Assembly (NCBI GenBank): GCA_036562635.1
Contig: DATCJU010000143.1
Span: 1-64,000 of the forward strand
Origin: DATCJU01 sp036562635
GTDB lineage: Bacteria > Actinomycetota > Actinomycetes > Mycobacteriales > Pseudonocardiaceae
Length of the DNA: 64,000 nucleotides
Direction of reading: 5' to 3'
This document shows, piece by piece, positions 14,514-24,093 of this stretch. Position numbers and translations under genes: made by a program. The notes under the pieces are model-generated. The model saw only the letters and a list, made by a program, of their open reading frames with translations, ran no database searches and had not been told where the DNA came from. Position 1 is the stretch's first letter, and each line of letters begins with the position of its first letter.

Positions 14514-16564
14514 TGAGCAACAACGGACAGATCACCAACCCCTTCGCCGACCTCACCCACTTCGTGGCGTTGCCACGACTGTCGCAGCTGGCGCTCTCCC
14601 CCGACGGGCAGCGTCTGGTCACCGTGGTGTCGGAGCTGTCCCCGGATCGGAAGACCTGGCAGGGCGCGCTGTGGGAGGTCGACCCGCGGGGAGAGCGACC
14701 CGCACGGCGTCTGACGCGCTCGGCCGAAGGGGAGACGGCACCGGTGTTCACACCGGACGGCGCGGTGCTGTTCACCTCCAAGCGGAAGAACCCGGAGGCC
14801 TCCCCGGACACCAAGCGCGAGGAGGGCACCCCGGCGCTGTGGCTGCTGCCCCCGGTGGGCGAGGCGCGGGAGATCTTCGCCCCCGGTGGTGGTGTGCAGA
14901 CGGTGCGGGTGGCGGAGCGGTCCGGCACGGTGTTGCTGAGTTCGCAGGTCCACCCCGGTGTGGAGTTCGGTGACGAGGACGACAAGAAGCGCAAGGCACG
15001 TCGTGATGCTGGCGTGACGGCGATCCTGCACGAGAGTTACCCGGTCCGGTTCTGGGACCACGACCTCGGACCGGCTCGCCCGCGGCTGCTGGTCACCCCC
15101 GCACCGAACACCGACTCCGGGCAGCTCACCTCACCGACCGACCTGACCCCGGACGCCGACGGGCGGGTCACGAGCGACGCCGCGATCAGCCCCGACGGCG
15201 AGCTGGTGGCCTACTGCTACGAGCAGCACGTCTCGGCGGCCTACGGCCCGCGCACGGTGCTGCGGGTGGTACGCAACGACGGGTCGGGGGACCGGGTACT
15301 GGTCGACATCGAGGGCATGTCGTTCCACCACCCGGTGTTCACCCCGGACGGCTCGGCCGTGGTGTGTGTCCGGTGCACCGACTCCACCACGGACACGCCG
15401 CCCGACTTCACCCTGGTCCGGGTGGACGTGGCCACTGGGGAGGTGCAGGACCTGCTGCCGGACTTCCCCCACCACCCGAGCCGGCCGGTACTGGCCGCCG
15501 ACGGGTCCGCGTTGTACTTCACCGCCGACTGTCAGGGGCGTTGCCCGGTGTGGCGGTTGGCGCTGACCGGGCCCGACGCGGGCACGGTGACCCGGCTGAC
15601 CGGTGAGGGCGCCTACAGCGACCTGTGCGTGGCACCGGACGGAACCGCGGTGTACGCGTTGCGCTCCGCGGTGGACCACCCACCGCAGCCGGTGCGGATC
15701 GACCCCGGTCTGGTGGAGCAGGACCCGGTGCGGCTGCCGGCACCGGGTGCGATCTCCCGGGTTCCGGGAACCCTCACCGAGATCCAGACCCAGGTCGCCG
15801 ACGGTCGTACGGTGCGGGCGTGGCTGGTGCTGCCGGAGGGCGCCTCGCCCGAGCAGCCCGCACCTCTGCTGCTGTGGGTGCACGGCGGCCCGCTGAACAG
15901 CTGGAACGCCTGGACATGGCGGTGGAACCCGTGGACCGCGGCGGCTCGTGGATACGCGGTGCTGCTGCCCGACCCGGCCCTGTCCACCGGCTATGGGCAG
16001 GAGTTCATCGCCGCAGGCTGGGGCGCCTGGGGCGCGGCTCCGTACACCGACCTGATGGCCATCACCGACACCGCCGTGGCCCGGCCCGATATCGACGGTG
16101 AGCGCACCGCGGCGATGGGTGGCTCCTTCGGGGGCTACATGGCCAACTGGATCGCGACCCAGACCGACCGGTTCAAGGCGATCGTCACCCACGCCTCGCT
16201 GTGGCACCTGGACTCCTTCACCGGGACCACCGACGACTCCTACTACTGGCTGCGGGAGATGGGTGACCCGCTGCGCCATCCGGAGCGGATCGCCGCGAAC
16301 TCGCCACACCTGCGGGTGGCCGAGATCCGCACGCCGATGCTGGTCATCCACGGGGACCGGGACTACCGGGTTCCCATCGGCGAGGGACTGCGACTGTTCT
16401 TCGACCTGGTCCGGCACGACGTGCCGGTGAAGTTCCTGTACTACCCGACGGAGAACCACTGGATCCTCACTCCCGGTAACTCGAGGGTCTGGTACGAGAC
16501 GGTGTTCGCGTTCCTGGCCGAGCACGTGCTCGGGCAGAAGTGGCAGCGTCCCGAGCTGGTGTAG
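14513..16564 (+). CDS. S9 family peptidase (acylaminoacyl-peptidase-like)
   Basis: A 683-residue prolyl-oligopeptidase-family serine peptidase with no signal peptide, so cytoplasmic. A beta-propeller (about 20-420) has repeated SPDG/TPDG blades that restrict access to small peptides. The alpha/beta-hydrolase domain (about 430-670) contains WVHGGPLNSWN (oxyanion side), the nucleophile loop GGSFGGYMANW, the acid in HGDRDYRVP and the base His in TENHW. The set fits dipeptidyl or acylaminoacyl peptidases rather than strict prolyl oligopeptidase. It is translationally coupled to galE by a 1-base overlap. Confidence 0.92.
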   Translation: MSNNGQITNPFADLTHFVALPRLSQLALSPDGQRLVTVVSELSPDRKTWQGALWEVDPRGERPARRLTRSAEGETAPVFTPDGAVLFTSKRKNPEASPDTKREEGTPALWLLPPVGEAREIFAPGGGVQTVRVAERSGTVLLSSQVHPGVEFGDEDDKKRKARRDAGVTAILHESYPVRFWDHDLGPARPRLLVTPAPNTDSGQLTSPTDLTPDADGRVTSDAAISPDGELVAYCYEQHVSAAYGPRTVLRVVRNDGSGDRVLVDIEGMSFHHPVFTPDGSAVVCVRCTDSTTDTPPDFTLVRVDVATGEVQDLLPDFPHHPSRPVLAADGSALYFTADCQGRCPVWRLALTGPDAGTVTRLTGEGAYSDLCVAPDGTAVYALRSAVDHPPQPVRIDPGLVEQDPVRLPAPGAISRVPGTLTEIQTQVADGRTVRAWLVLPEGASPEQPAPLLLWVHGGPLNSWNAWTWRWNPWTAAARGYAVLLPDPALSTGYGQEFIAAGWGAWGAAPYTDLMAITDTAVARPDIDGERTAAMGGSFGGYMANWIATQTDRFKAIVTHASLWHLDSFTGTTDDSYYWLREMGDPLRHPERIAANSPHLRVAEIRTPMLVIHGDRDYRVPIGEGLRLFFDLVRHDVPVKFLYYPTENHWILTPGNSRVWYETVFAFLAEHVLGQKWQRPELV

Positions 16565-16573
16565 TGCCGATCG

Positions 16574-16604
16574 GCTCCGGGCGGTGGTTACCGCCGCCCG
16601 GAGC
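16574..16604. terminator. Bidirectional hairpin between the S9 peptidase and DUF4192 genes
   Basis: A 14-bp stem (one G-T pair) with the tight TTA loop fills the gap between the two convergent stop codons, ending right at the DUF4192 stop. Confidence 0.75.
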
Positions 16605-17654
16605 TCACCAGGCACCGTCCTGCTCGATGCCGGCGCGGGCCTCCGCCGCGGCGTCCGCAGCGACCCGGGCCATGCGATGGGCGGGTATCCCGTGGGCGAT
16701 GGCACGGCGCAGGAGCTCGACCAACCGATAGCCGGGGCGGGCCTGCTCGGCCACGTCCAGGGCGACGGAGGCCAGCGCTCCGTCCCCCCGTAGGTAGGCG
16801 GCGAAGGCGAGCAGAGCCGCCGGTTCTGCCCGCTCCGGGGGTGGGAGGGCTCGAGTCAGCGTCAGCCACAGCTGCTCGCTGGGCAACACGTGCTCGGGGT
16901 CGGGGGGCACCAGACACGCATCCCGCACCCGGGGATCCGACAGGGCCACCGCGAGCCGGACCAGTTCGTCGTCCTCCGTTGGGAACCGTCCTCGGGCGGC
17001 TGCCGTCACCGCCTGCTGCACGGCGACCAGATCCCGGTGCACGGCCCCCGAACCGGCCAACGCGCGATCCAGCTCCGCCGCCTCGTGCGCGGCGTTCATC
17101 AGGACCGACCGACGAATCAGCGCCGCCTCGTCGTCCGGGCGCAGCAGCGCCGCCAGCTCGGCGCGACTGGTGAAGGTGACCATGCCGGCCAGGGCCGTGG
17201 CCGCCGCGGTCGGTGTGGTCCTCGGATCGGGCAACACACCACCGCAGTCCGGTTCGTGGTAGCAGCTCCACGGGGCACCGGTCGTGGTGTTCGCCGTCCA
17301 CACCGAGTGCATCACCGGTGTCCCCACCGCCCCCAGGACCCGTTCGACGGTGGTCACCAGTTCCCGTTCCGGCAGGTCACCGGGCGGTGCGGGAGCGCCG
17401 CCCACCACGATCAGCAGGGCCGCGGCAGCACGCTGGTTGCGCACCGGTGGCACCAGCTGTTCGGCGAGTTCCCGGTGGTGTGTGCTCGGCACCAGATCGG
17501 TGCGCAGGCAAGCCCCGACGCGTCGCGATCCCTTCCCGAGCAGGGTGACCACCACCAGGGAGTTCTCCGGGTGGAAGCCCAACAGGTGCGGGAGGGAGGC
17601 GAGCAGTTCGCCGTGGTCACGGAGGCGGACCCGGGGGCGTTGGTCGGTCGTCAT
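16605..17654 (-). CDS. DUF4192-family protein
   Basis: A 349-residue soluble protein of unknown function with the DUF4192 pattern common in actinobacteria. Near the N-terminus it has the signature LLASLPHLLGFHPENSLVVV, and after it a GACLRTDLV strand. The middle has a short loop with Cys and CYHEPDCGG, which could bind metal, and the C-terminal half is helical and alanine-rich (QLWLTLTRAL, AAYLRGDGALASVALD, then HGIPAHRMARV). ATG 17654 is chosen because the signature then falls at the usual distance from the start; an upstream extension is low complexity. No functional hint comes from its neighbours. Confidence 0.85.
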   Translation of the reverse strand: MTTDQRPRVRLRDHGELLASLPHLLGFHPENSLVVVTLLGKGSRRVGACLRTDLVPSTHHRELAEQLVPPVRNQRAAAALLIVVGGAPAPPGDLPERELVTTVERVLGAVGTPVMHSVWTANTTTGAPWSCYHEPDCGGVLPDPRTTPTAAATALAGMVTFTSRAELAALLRPDDEAALIRRSVLMNAAHEAAELDRALAGSGAVHRDLVAVQQAVTAAARGRFPTEDDELVRLAVALSDPRVRDACLVPPDPEHVLPSEQLWLTLTRALPPPERAEPAALLAFAAYLRGDGALASVALDVAEQARPGYRLVELLRRAIAHGIPAHRMARVAADAAAEARAGIEQDGAW

Positions 17655-17714
17655 GGCTCGACGATCGCCCCCGGCCCGGCCGGAGCCAATCCACGACCTT
17701 CCCGCTGTGGACAA

Positions 17715-17752
17715 CCCGGACCGGTGGGGACAACTCATCCCACCGGTCCGGG
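17715..17752 (-). terminator. Hairpin after the large phosphodiester glycosidase gene
   Basis: A 14-bp perfect stem around a 10-base loop lies 55 bases beyond the minus-strand stop at 17808 and before the DUF4192 start. Confidence 0.6.
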
Positions 17753-17807
17753 TGGATCCAGGCCACTCACCGGCCTCGCAGCGGCCCGGTGCTCCGCTCG
17801 CAGTGGT

Positions 17808-20800
17808 TCACCCCACGCGCAGCTCCGTGTGCTGGGTGACACCGTTGACGGTCACCGTGAGCGCTGCCCGCCCGGGGCGCAGCCCCACGAGCTGACCGGT
17901 CCGCGGGTCGAACGCCGCCACGTGCCACGGCTTGGCCGCGGCCGGGTCACCCACGTGCAGTTCGGGCGACCCGTCCCAGTCGGCGCTGACCGGATAGGCG
18001 ACGGGTACCTCCCGACCGCCCTGGACCACCACCGCGGTGACCGGGGCCCGCTCCCCCACCGCCAGCGTCGCCGGCACGGTCAGCCGCAGGTCGTCCACGT
18101 GCGGGCGCAGCTCCGCCTCGACCTGCCCGTCCCGACCGAACCGGAGCAGACTCCAGCCGGTGAAACCACCGTCACCGGGTGCGGCGGCGGGTGCCTTGCC
18201 GGAGTTGCCGTTCACCAGGTAGGGCACACCGTCGATCCGCGTGACATGGAACAGTCCGGCGTGCGCGGCCACCGAGACGGCGGGTTTGCCGCTCCGGGCC
18301 CGGAAGTCGGCCAGCCACTCGACGAGCATCTCTGCCTCGTGCGGATCGGCCAACTCCGAGTTGTCGGTCGCCCCGGGGTCCTCCACCGGGTGGTGCATGG
18401 CCACGAGCACCCCGCGCACGCCCGGGTCGACAGCGGCGTCGTCCAGTGCCTGGCGCAGCATGCGCACCTGGTCGAACCCGCCGGCCCGCAGCGAGCCGAG
18501 CGAGGAGTCCAGCAACACCAGACGCACCCCGGCCAGATCCAGGACACGGTGGGTCGGGCCGAACTCCTTCCGGAACTCGCTGGTGTCCCCGGGCCCGTAG
18601 GTCTCGTGGTTACCGGGCAGGTAGTACCACGGCACCCGGTCGCCCAGTTCCTCGTCGATCACCCGGCGAGCCAGCTCGAAGTCGGCGGCCGTGCCGCGGT
18701 CCACCAGGTCACCGTTGATCAGGACGACGTCCGGCCGGGCGGCCAGCACCTCACGGAAGGTCCGCCGGGCCTGGGCCACCAGGGGGCCGTCCGGGTCGTC
18801 CGCGGTGAACTGGGCGTCGCTGACGACCGCGACCCGCAGCGCACCGGGCTGCGCGGGCAGGGCGCCGTCCAGCACCACCATCCGGTCCTGCGGCACCGGG
18901 TCTGCCGGCACGTCCACCGGGGTGGACACCCGGACGGTGAGGTCGTCGAACACGACACGCCCCTCGTACTGCCGGTCCGGGTCGGTCTCCACCACGTAGA
19001 CACGCTGCAGGCGCAGTGCACCGGTCAGGCCCGCGGGCACCTCGGCCTCCACGTACCGCCACCCGGTCCAGTCCACCTTGTCCGCCAGCGTGATGGTGGC
19101 CGAGGTGTCGGTGCTGTCCAGCAGGGTCATCCGCAACCACGCGCCACGCCCGTCGCCGTCGACCCACAGACCGATCCGCTGGGTTCCCGCGGGCAGGGGC
19201 AGCAGGGGATCGGTGTTGAGGTAGGCGGCGCGGGTGGCGGTGGTGCCGGTCAGGCGGTAGTCCAACGCGATCCCCGGGGTGCCTGCGTGTCCCTCGGCGA
19301 TGCTCAGCTGTGCCCCGACCGGGCTCGGGTAGACGCTCGCCCGCCACCCGGCCAGCTCGTCCATCCCGGACAGCAACCGCGCCTCGAGCCCGACGCTGGC
19401 GCCGAGGTGGGTGACCAGGTCACCGACCCGGGCGGTGATCACCGTCGAACCGCTCGCACCGACCGCCTCCACCACGAACCCGTCACGGTCGGGGGCGATC
19501 CGCACCACGTCCGGGTCGTACTCCAGGGTGACGTCCCGGGGCTCGATCCAGGTGCCGAACCCTTCGGCGTCGTAGCCGAGCACCCGGAACCGGCCCTGCG
19601 CCCCCGCACCGGACAACGAGATCCGTTCGGTGTCCGTGGCCAGTCGGACCGCCGGGCCGAGCACGGTCATCGTCAGCCGGCCCGTGGCCTCACCGTCGGC
19701 CGTCTCCTGGTGTGCGGTCACCGTGGTCGTCCCGCTCCGGCGGGCGTGGAACACCGGCTGACCGTCCTCGACGTCGACCTTGCCGATGTTCGCGGGGTTG
19801 GCTCGCCAGTGCGGTGCCGCGGACACGGGGGCACCGGTCTCGTCATGGCCGTGTCCGACCAGGGTGCGGGACAGGCCGGCCAGCACCCGGGGGGAGTGTT
19901 CTCCCGGCACGGCGGGTTCGACACGGAACGCGGTGAGCCGACCGCTCCCGGGCTGGGTGGCGATGCCCAGGCCGTTGGGGACGGGACGTTCACCACCGTC
20001 GGACGGGGAGTTGTGCACCGTCACCCCCGTGTCGCCCGGCAGGCGGGCCACCAGGGTGGACGACCCACCGCCGTCGAGGTTGAGCGCGTCGTGCGCACCC
20101 AGCGACTTCATCAGGCGGGCCAGGTCACGCAGGGTCAGACCGGCGACGGTGCCCTGTCGGCCGTCCACGGTCACCATGAACATCCGGCGACCGTCCTCGC
20201 TGAAGCCGACGGCGGTGCGGGGATGGACGGCGACGTCGTCGACGTTCTGCACCTCACCGTCGCGCACCAGGACGTGCAGACCACCCACGGCGACGTCGAC
20301 CGGGAAGTCGACCCGCGGCCGGTAGCGCACCTCCACCCGGTCGCCGGTGTCCAGTCCGGCCAGCGCGTCCACTCCCGCGTCGCGGGCCAGCAGCAGCACG
20401 GTCCCGGCCGGTACCGGCCCCTCGGCAGGGTGTGGTCGCAAGGCAGTGACCACGCCGTTCCGGACCTCGACCTCCAGCACCCGCTCGGCACCGCCGACGG
20501 CCGTGTGTCGGGCAGAGGCGCCCCACAGCGGGGTGTAGATCCCGATACCGTCGGCCGCGACGATCGGCGAGTTGAGGTTGGTCGCCGTGACGTTCCGCCC
20601 GTCCGGCAGGGTGATCTCGGCCTGGACCAGGACCTCGGCGAGTCGACCGGCGCGCTCGACACCGGACCCGCCGATCACGACCGCGTTGTTGTTCCCCCGG
20701 GCGGGCCCGTGCAGCACCTCCCCACCGGAGACACCCACTCCTTCCGGGGCACCGGTGGCGTTGATGTCGAAGAAGTCACCGTTGACGCCGGCGATCGCCC

Positions 20801-21206
20801 CGATCCGGTCCGCCTGTTCGGACAGCGGGGTCCGGGCGGAGACGGTGCCCGGGTTCAGATAGGCGGGCTCCAGGACGGGTTCCGCCAGGTCGACCGACAG
20901 CACGTCGCCGCGGACCCAGCCCCGGGGCTCCAGGCGCTGGAACTGGGTGAGGGTGAGTCCCGGAGCGATCGCCGACTCCACCCGATCCGTCTCCAACCCC
21001 TCCGGGGTGACTCCCACGGACGCGGTGACGGGCGGAGCGGCCAGCACCGTGGTATCGAGACCACGGGATGCCGGGACGGCGTCCTCGATGGGAGGTGGGC
21101 CGAGTGGAGCGGTCGGTGCGGCATGACCATTGCCGGTCAGGGAACCGGAAAGACCGGCGGTGACCAACAGGGCGGTGAGCGCGGTGATGGTACGGCGGGA
21201 CCGCAC
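17808..21206 (-). CDS. Secreted phosphodiester glycosidase / metallophosphoesterase fusion
   Basis: A 1132-residue exported protein. A signal peptide ends near GHAA (residue 30). An NAGPA-type phosphodiester glycosidase domain follows (about 95-400), with VNGDFFDI and the late DALNLDGGGSSTLVARL signature; the family removes GlcNAc from phosphodiester-linked glycans. A region with two Ig-like/Big2-type segments (about 420-640) and a carbohydrate-binding-like beta region come next. A calcineurin-like phosphoesterase domain (about 785-1035) has LINGDLVDRG, LPGNHET, VAMHHPVE and AAHAGLFH. Its first metal motif reads SDAQ instead of DxH. A C-terminal beta domain closes the protein. A role in cleaving sugar-phosphate polymers of the wall is inference. 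GTG start with GGGAGGT. Confidence 0.88.
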   Translation of the reverse strand: MRSRRTITALTALLVTAGLSGSLTGNGHAAPTAPLGPPPIEDAVPASRGLDTTVLAAPPVTASVGVTPEGLETDRVESAIAPGLTLTQFQRLEPRGWVRGDVLSVDLAEPVLEPAYLNPGTVSARTPLSEQADRIGAIAGVNGDFFDINATGAPEGVGVSGGEVLHGPARGNNNAVVIGGSGVERAGRLAEVLVQAEITLPDGRNVTATNLNSPIVAADGIGIYTPLWGASARHTAVGGAERVLEVEVRNGVVTALRPHPAEGPVPAGTVLLLARDAGVDALAGLDTGDRVEVRYRPRVDFPVDVAVGGLHVLVRDGEVQNVDDVAVHPRTAVGFSEDGRRMFMVTVDGRQGTVAGLTLRDLARLMKSLGAHDALNLDGGGSSTLVARLPGDTGVTVHNSPSDGGERPVPNGLGIATQPGSGRLTAFRVEPAVPGEHSPRVLAGLSRTLVGHGHDETGAPVSAAPHWRANPANIGKVDVEDGQPVFHARRSGTTTVTAHQETADGEATGRLTMTVLGPAVRLATDTERISLSGAGAQGRFRVLGYDAEGFGTWIEPRDVTLEYDPDVVRIAPDRDGFVVEAVGASGSTVITARVGDLVTHLGASVGLEARLLSGMDELAGWRASVYPSPVGAQLSIAEGHAGTPGIALDYRLTGTTATRAAYLNTDPLLPLPAGTQRIGLWVDGDGRGAWLRMTLLDSTDTSATITLADKVDWTGWRYVEAEVPAGLTGALRLQRVYVVETDPDRQYEGRVVFDDLTVRVSTPVDVPADPVPQDRMVVLDGALPAQPGALRVAVVSDAQFTADDPDGPLVAQARRTFREVLAARPDVVLINGDLVDRGTAADFELARRVIDEELGDRVPWYYLPGNHETYGPGDTSEFRKEFGPTHRVLDLAGVRLVLLDSSLGSLRAGGFDQVRMLRQALDDAAVDPGVRGVLVAMHHPVEDPGATDNSELADPHEAEMLVEWLADFRARSGKPAVSVAAHAGLFHVTRIDGVPYLVNGNSGKAPAAAPGDGGFTGWSLLRFGRDGQVEAELRPHVDDLRLTVPATLAVGERAPVTAVVVQGGREVPVAYPVSADWDGSPELHVGDPAAAKPWHVAAFDPRTGQLVGLRPGRAALTVTVNGVTQHTELRVG

Positions 21207-21408
21207 GCGTACCTCCCGGATCCAGTGAATGTTTTACCGAATCTCACCGGACCAGGGTGAAGTTTGACTATCCGCCGGACGAACGAAGCATGTCGCCCCG
21301 ACGGCGGATCCGTGCCACAGCACCGACCGGAGCGGGACCGCGACGTGTGTCACTCGAGGACCGCACGTCGGAGACCCCGCCACCCGACGGGGCCTTCGAC
21401 ACCTCCGA
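21207..21408. other. Spacer upstream of the glycosidase fusion gene
   Basis: About 200 bases between two minus-strand genes should carry the promoter of the secreted fusion. An AT-rich patch (around 21227-21270, with GTAAAACATTCA on the minus strand) is the only promoter-like stretch. I see no gene and no strong hairpin. Confidence 0.35.
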
Positions 21409-23244
21409 TCAGCCGATCGCGTCGAGCAGCGCGCCCGGGCCGCCCACCACTGGGAGCACGAGCTGGGTGTGGTTCAGGTCCACCGACAGCTCGGTCCCGG
21501 GACCGGGGCGCAGCGTGAAGTCGTGATCACTGGACAGCAGCACCATCCCGAGCTGGTGGCCCGGGCGCACCAGGTAGTCGTCCGGCTGGAGTTCCACCTC
21601 GATCCGGTACCACTGTCCCGGCCGGATCGCCTGGGTGCGATCGATCGCACGACGGTTCTGCGGGTCGACCCATCCCCGGGTGATGACGTGCACGGAGCCG
21701 TCAGGGGCACGGTCCACCAACAACGCGGTGACGTTGGCCGCCGGCCGGTCGAAGGACATCCGGGTCAGCACCCGGACGGTGCCGCTGATCCGCACCTCGG
21801 TGCGGGCGGGCCCGGTGAGATAGGCCAGTCGGTTCTCCGAGCTCGGCGCGCTCGCCAGCTCCTCGGCCGGCACACCGGCGTCGTCGACGAGCCCTTCCAC
21901 CACCGGAGCGCCGGTGAGGCGGGTGGACGTCAGTGCCCCATGCTGCCGCCCACCGGGCCGCGGGTACAGCACGGCGTCGGCGGTCCCGGGCGGCGGCCAC
22001 TCGACCTCCTCGGTCCAGGTCCCGTCCTCCCGCTGCACGACGGCCCGTGGCTCGTGCTCCACCCTGTTGGACACGCCGTACAGGTAGCGGGTGAACCAGC
22101 GGTTCAGGGTGCTCAGCCACTCGTCCCGGCGCAGGTTGTACGGGTCGGTGTGCCCGGACTGGTGCCACCAGATCTTGTGCGGCACCCCGTACCGCTTGAG
22201 TTCCTCGTACCACTGCGCCGCGTGCCGGGTCTTGACGTTCCAGTCGTTCAGGCCGTGCACCACCAGCACCGCCGCACGGACGCCGTCGACGTCCCCGAGA
22301 TAGTTGCGCTCGTCCCAGAACCGGTTGTAGTCCCCGGTGAGACGGTCCTGCCGACGAGCCAGCTCGGCGATCACCGGCCTGCAGATTTCCCGGTCCTCCC
22401 GGGTGTAGACGTACTCGGCCAGCACGTCGGCGTCCTCACCCTGGTAGCCGCCGGGGGCGACGACCGCCCCACCGGCCCGGTAGTAGTCGTACCAGTTGGA
22501 GATCGCCGCGATCGGCACGATCGCCGCCAACCCCTCCACACCGGTGGTCGCCACCGCGTTGGGCAGGGTGCCGTTGTAGGACACCCCGATCATGCCGGTC
22601 CTGCCCGTGGCCCAGTCGGCCCGCACCGCGTTGCCCGCCGCGTCACGGGCCGACGCTCGCCCGTTGAGCCAGTCGACGACGGCCCGGGCACCGAGGGTCT
22701 CGTTCCGGCCGCCCGTGGTCGGACACCCGGTGGACTGCCCGCTGCCCAGCGCTTCCGCGTAGACCATGGCGAACCCGCGAGCCACGAAGTACGGCTCGTA
22801 GTGGGAGGTGATCACGGCCGCGGTCGGCCCAGCCCCCACCGCGGTCAGCCGCTCGTCCTCCCCGGCGGAGCGCACCCGAGCGGTGCGCACGTCACGATGT
22901 CCCGGGCGGTCCGGCACGTACAGCTCGACGTCGACATCGTGGTTGGTCACGGGGTTGCCGCCGGCGTAGTAGGGGCTGACCTGGTAGACCACCGGCACCC
23001 GGAGCCCCTGCTCGGTGGCCCGGGGACGGACCACCTGGACATGGACCTCGTCGTCCCGTCCGTCGTGATCGCTGTCGACGGGAGCACGCACCCAGACGTC
23101 CTCCCGGATCACGTCGTCCGGGTCGAACACCGGTTGGGCCTGCCCGTCGACGAACACCGGGCCCGGTGGGGCGGCAGCGGCCGGCACCCCGACGAGCGGC
23201 AGGGTGAGCAGTACGGCGAGCAGGACACCCCGAACCGGCTTCAT
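21409..23244 (-). CDS. Secreted Xaa-Pro dipeptidyl-peptidase-like S15 hydrolase
   Basis: A 611-residue exported serine hydrolase of the S15/CocE group, which releases Xaa-Pro dipeptides or cleaves esters. A Sec signal peptide (about 1-24, ending AAAA) is followed by a domain with VYQVSPYYAGG, YAEALGSGQSTGCP and the nucleophile elbow GVSYNGTLPNA. The acid lies in VVHGLNDWNVKTRHA and the base in WWHQSGHTDPY, so the triad is complete. A C-terminal jelly-roll (about 390-611) has the RPGHQLGMVLLSSDHDF ending. Length matches the secreted actinobacterial form. ATG with GAGGTG upstream. Confidence 0.9.
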   Translation of the reverse strand: MKPVRGVLLAVLLTLPLVGVPAAAAPPGPVFVDGQAQPVFDPDDVIREDVWVRAPVDSDHDGRDDEVHVQVVRPRATEQGLRVPVVYQVSPYYAGGNPVTNHDVDVELYVPDRPGHRDVRTARVRSAGEDERLTAVGAGPTAAVITSHYEPYFVARGFAMVYAEALGSGQSTGCPTTGGRNETLGARAVVDWLNGRASARDAAGNAVRADWATGRTGMIGVSYNGTLPNAVATTGVEGLAAIVPIAAISNWYDYYRAGGAVVAPGGYQGEDADVLAEYVYTREDREICRPVIAELARRQDRLTGDYNRFWDERNYLGDVDGVRAAVLVVHGLNDWNVKTRHAAQWYEELKRYGVPHKIWWHQSGHTDPYNLRRDEWLSTLNRWFTRYLYGVSNRVEHEPRAVVQREDGTWTEEVEWPPPGTADAVLYPRPGGRQHGALTSTRLTGAPVVEGLVDDAGVPAEELASAPSSENRLAYLTGPARTEVRISGTVRVLTRMSFDRPAANVTALLVDRAPDGSVHVITRGWVDPQNRRAIDRTQAIRPGQWYRIEVELQPDDYLVRPGHQLGMVLLSSDHDFTLRPGPGTELSVDLNHTQLVLPVVGGPGALLDAIG

Positions 23245-23308
23245 GACGCACCTCTGCTCTCACGTCACGGACCAGGTACTGGCACCGTGGGGGGAGAGCC
23301 GGAACCTG

Positions 23309-23962
23309 TCAATCCGCCGAAGGTCGACCACGGCGCTCCGAGCAGGGCGCGCCGTTCTCCTGGCCGTGCAGAGGGCGTCGACACACGTACGTGATCGCCG
23401 GCGGGATGTTCCGCCACACCACGCGGGTGGGCAGCACCTCGTCGAAGGTGCTCTCCAGCAGGGCGCGGAACCGGCGCGCACCACCCAGTGGCAGGGCGTG
23501 CAGATAGGCGAAGGTGGTGAACGCCCCGTGGGCACACAGTGCCCTCGCCGCCTGGCTCAGGATCCGTTTCTGCCCCTCGGGCCCGATCAGCGCCCAGGGC
23601 AGCCCGCCGACCACGGCGTCGACCCGCTGCAGACCGCGGTCGGCGAGGATCTGACCGAGGTCGGCCGCATCCCCGTGCACCACCTCCAGTCCGGGGTGGG
23701 CCCTGCGCAGGAACTCCGCGAGCTCACTGTTCAGTTCCACGGCGATGTGCCGACCCCGACCGGCCAGCCGCCGTCGGATCCAGTGGGTCACCGATCCGGT
23801 TCCCGCTCCGAGCTCAACGACCACCGGGTCGCCGGCGCTGGGCACCACCGAGGCGAGTCTGCGGGCCAGCCGCGAGGAACTCGGCAGCACAGCACCGATC
23901 ACAGCCGGATACCGAGCAGCCACGGACAGGAACAGCGGCAGGGCGCTACGTGTGGCAGTCAT
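23309..23962 (-). CDS. SAM-dependent methyltransferase, phospholipid/rRNA-adenine type
   Basis: A 217-residue class I methyltransferase. An N-terminal amphipathic stretch with YPAVIGAVLPSSSRLAR precedes motif I VVELGAGTGSVTHWI. VELNSELAEFLRR is the acidic ribose-binding strand and VDAVVGGLPWALI is motif IV. This layout is shared by PmtA-like phospholipid N-methyltransferases and small proteins annotated as rRNA adenine methyltransferases; the GLPW motif in place of NPPY argues against nucleic acid adenine methylation and for lipid or small-molecule methylation, which is inference. ATG 23962 starts directly at the conserved region. Confidence 0.8.
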   Translation of the reverse strand: MTATRSALPLFLSVAARYPAVIGAVLPSSSRLARRLASVVPSAGDPVVVELGAGTGSVTHWIRRRLAGRGRHIAVELNSELAEFLRRAHPGLEVVHGDAADLGQILADRGLQRVDAVVGGLPWALIGPEGQKRILSQAARALCAHGAFTTFAYLHALPLGGARRFRALLESTFDEVLPTRVVWRNIPPAITYVCRRPLHGQENGAPCSERRGRPSAD

Positions 23963-24093
23963 CGACTGAAGTGTGCCGGCTGCCACGTCCGAACAGGTAG
24001 AGGGATCCCCCCGTTCCGGGGCCAGGAACTTCCCCCGATCCGGGGAACAGCAGGTCAGCCGGGCGCACCAGCTCGGACGCCGAGAAGCACCCG

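Noticed and set aside
16890..21260. A very long open frame on the plus strand opposite the secreted glycosidase fusion, and similar ones opposite the Pat-like, AcuC, nrdJ and Hsp70 genes
   Set aside because: High third-position GC keeps antisense frames open. Their translations are rich in Arg, Pro, Gly and His with no domain, and the opposite strand carries clear protein families.
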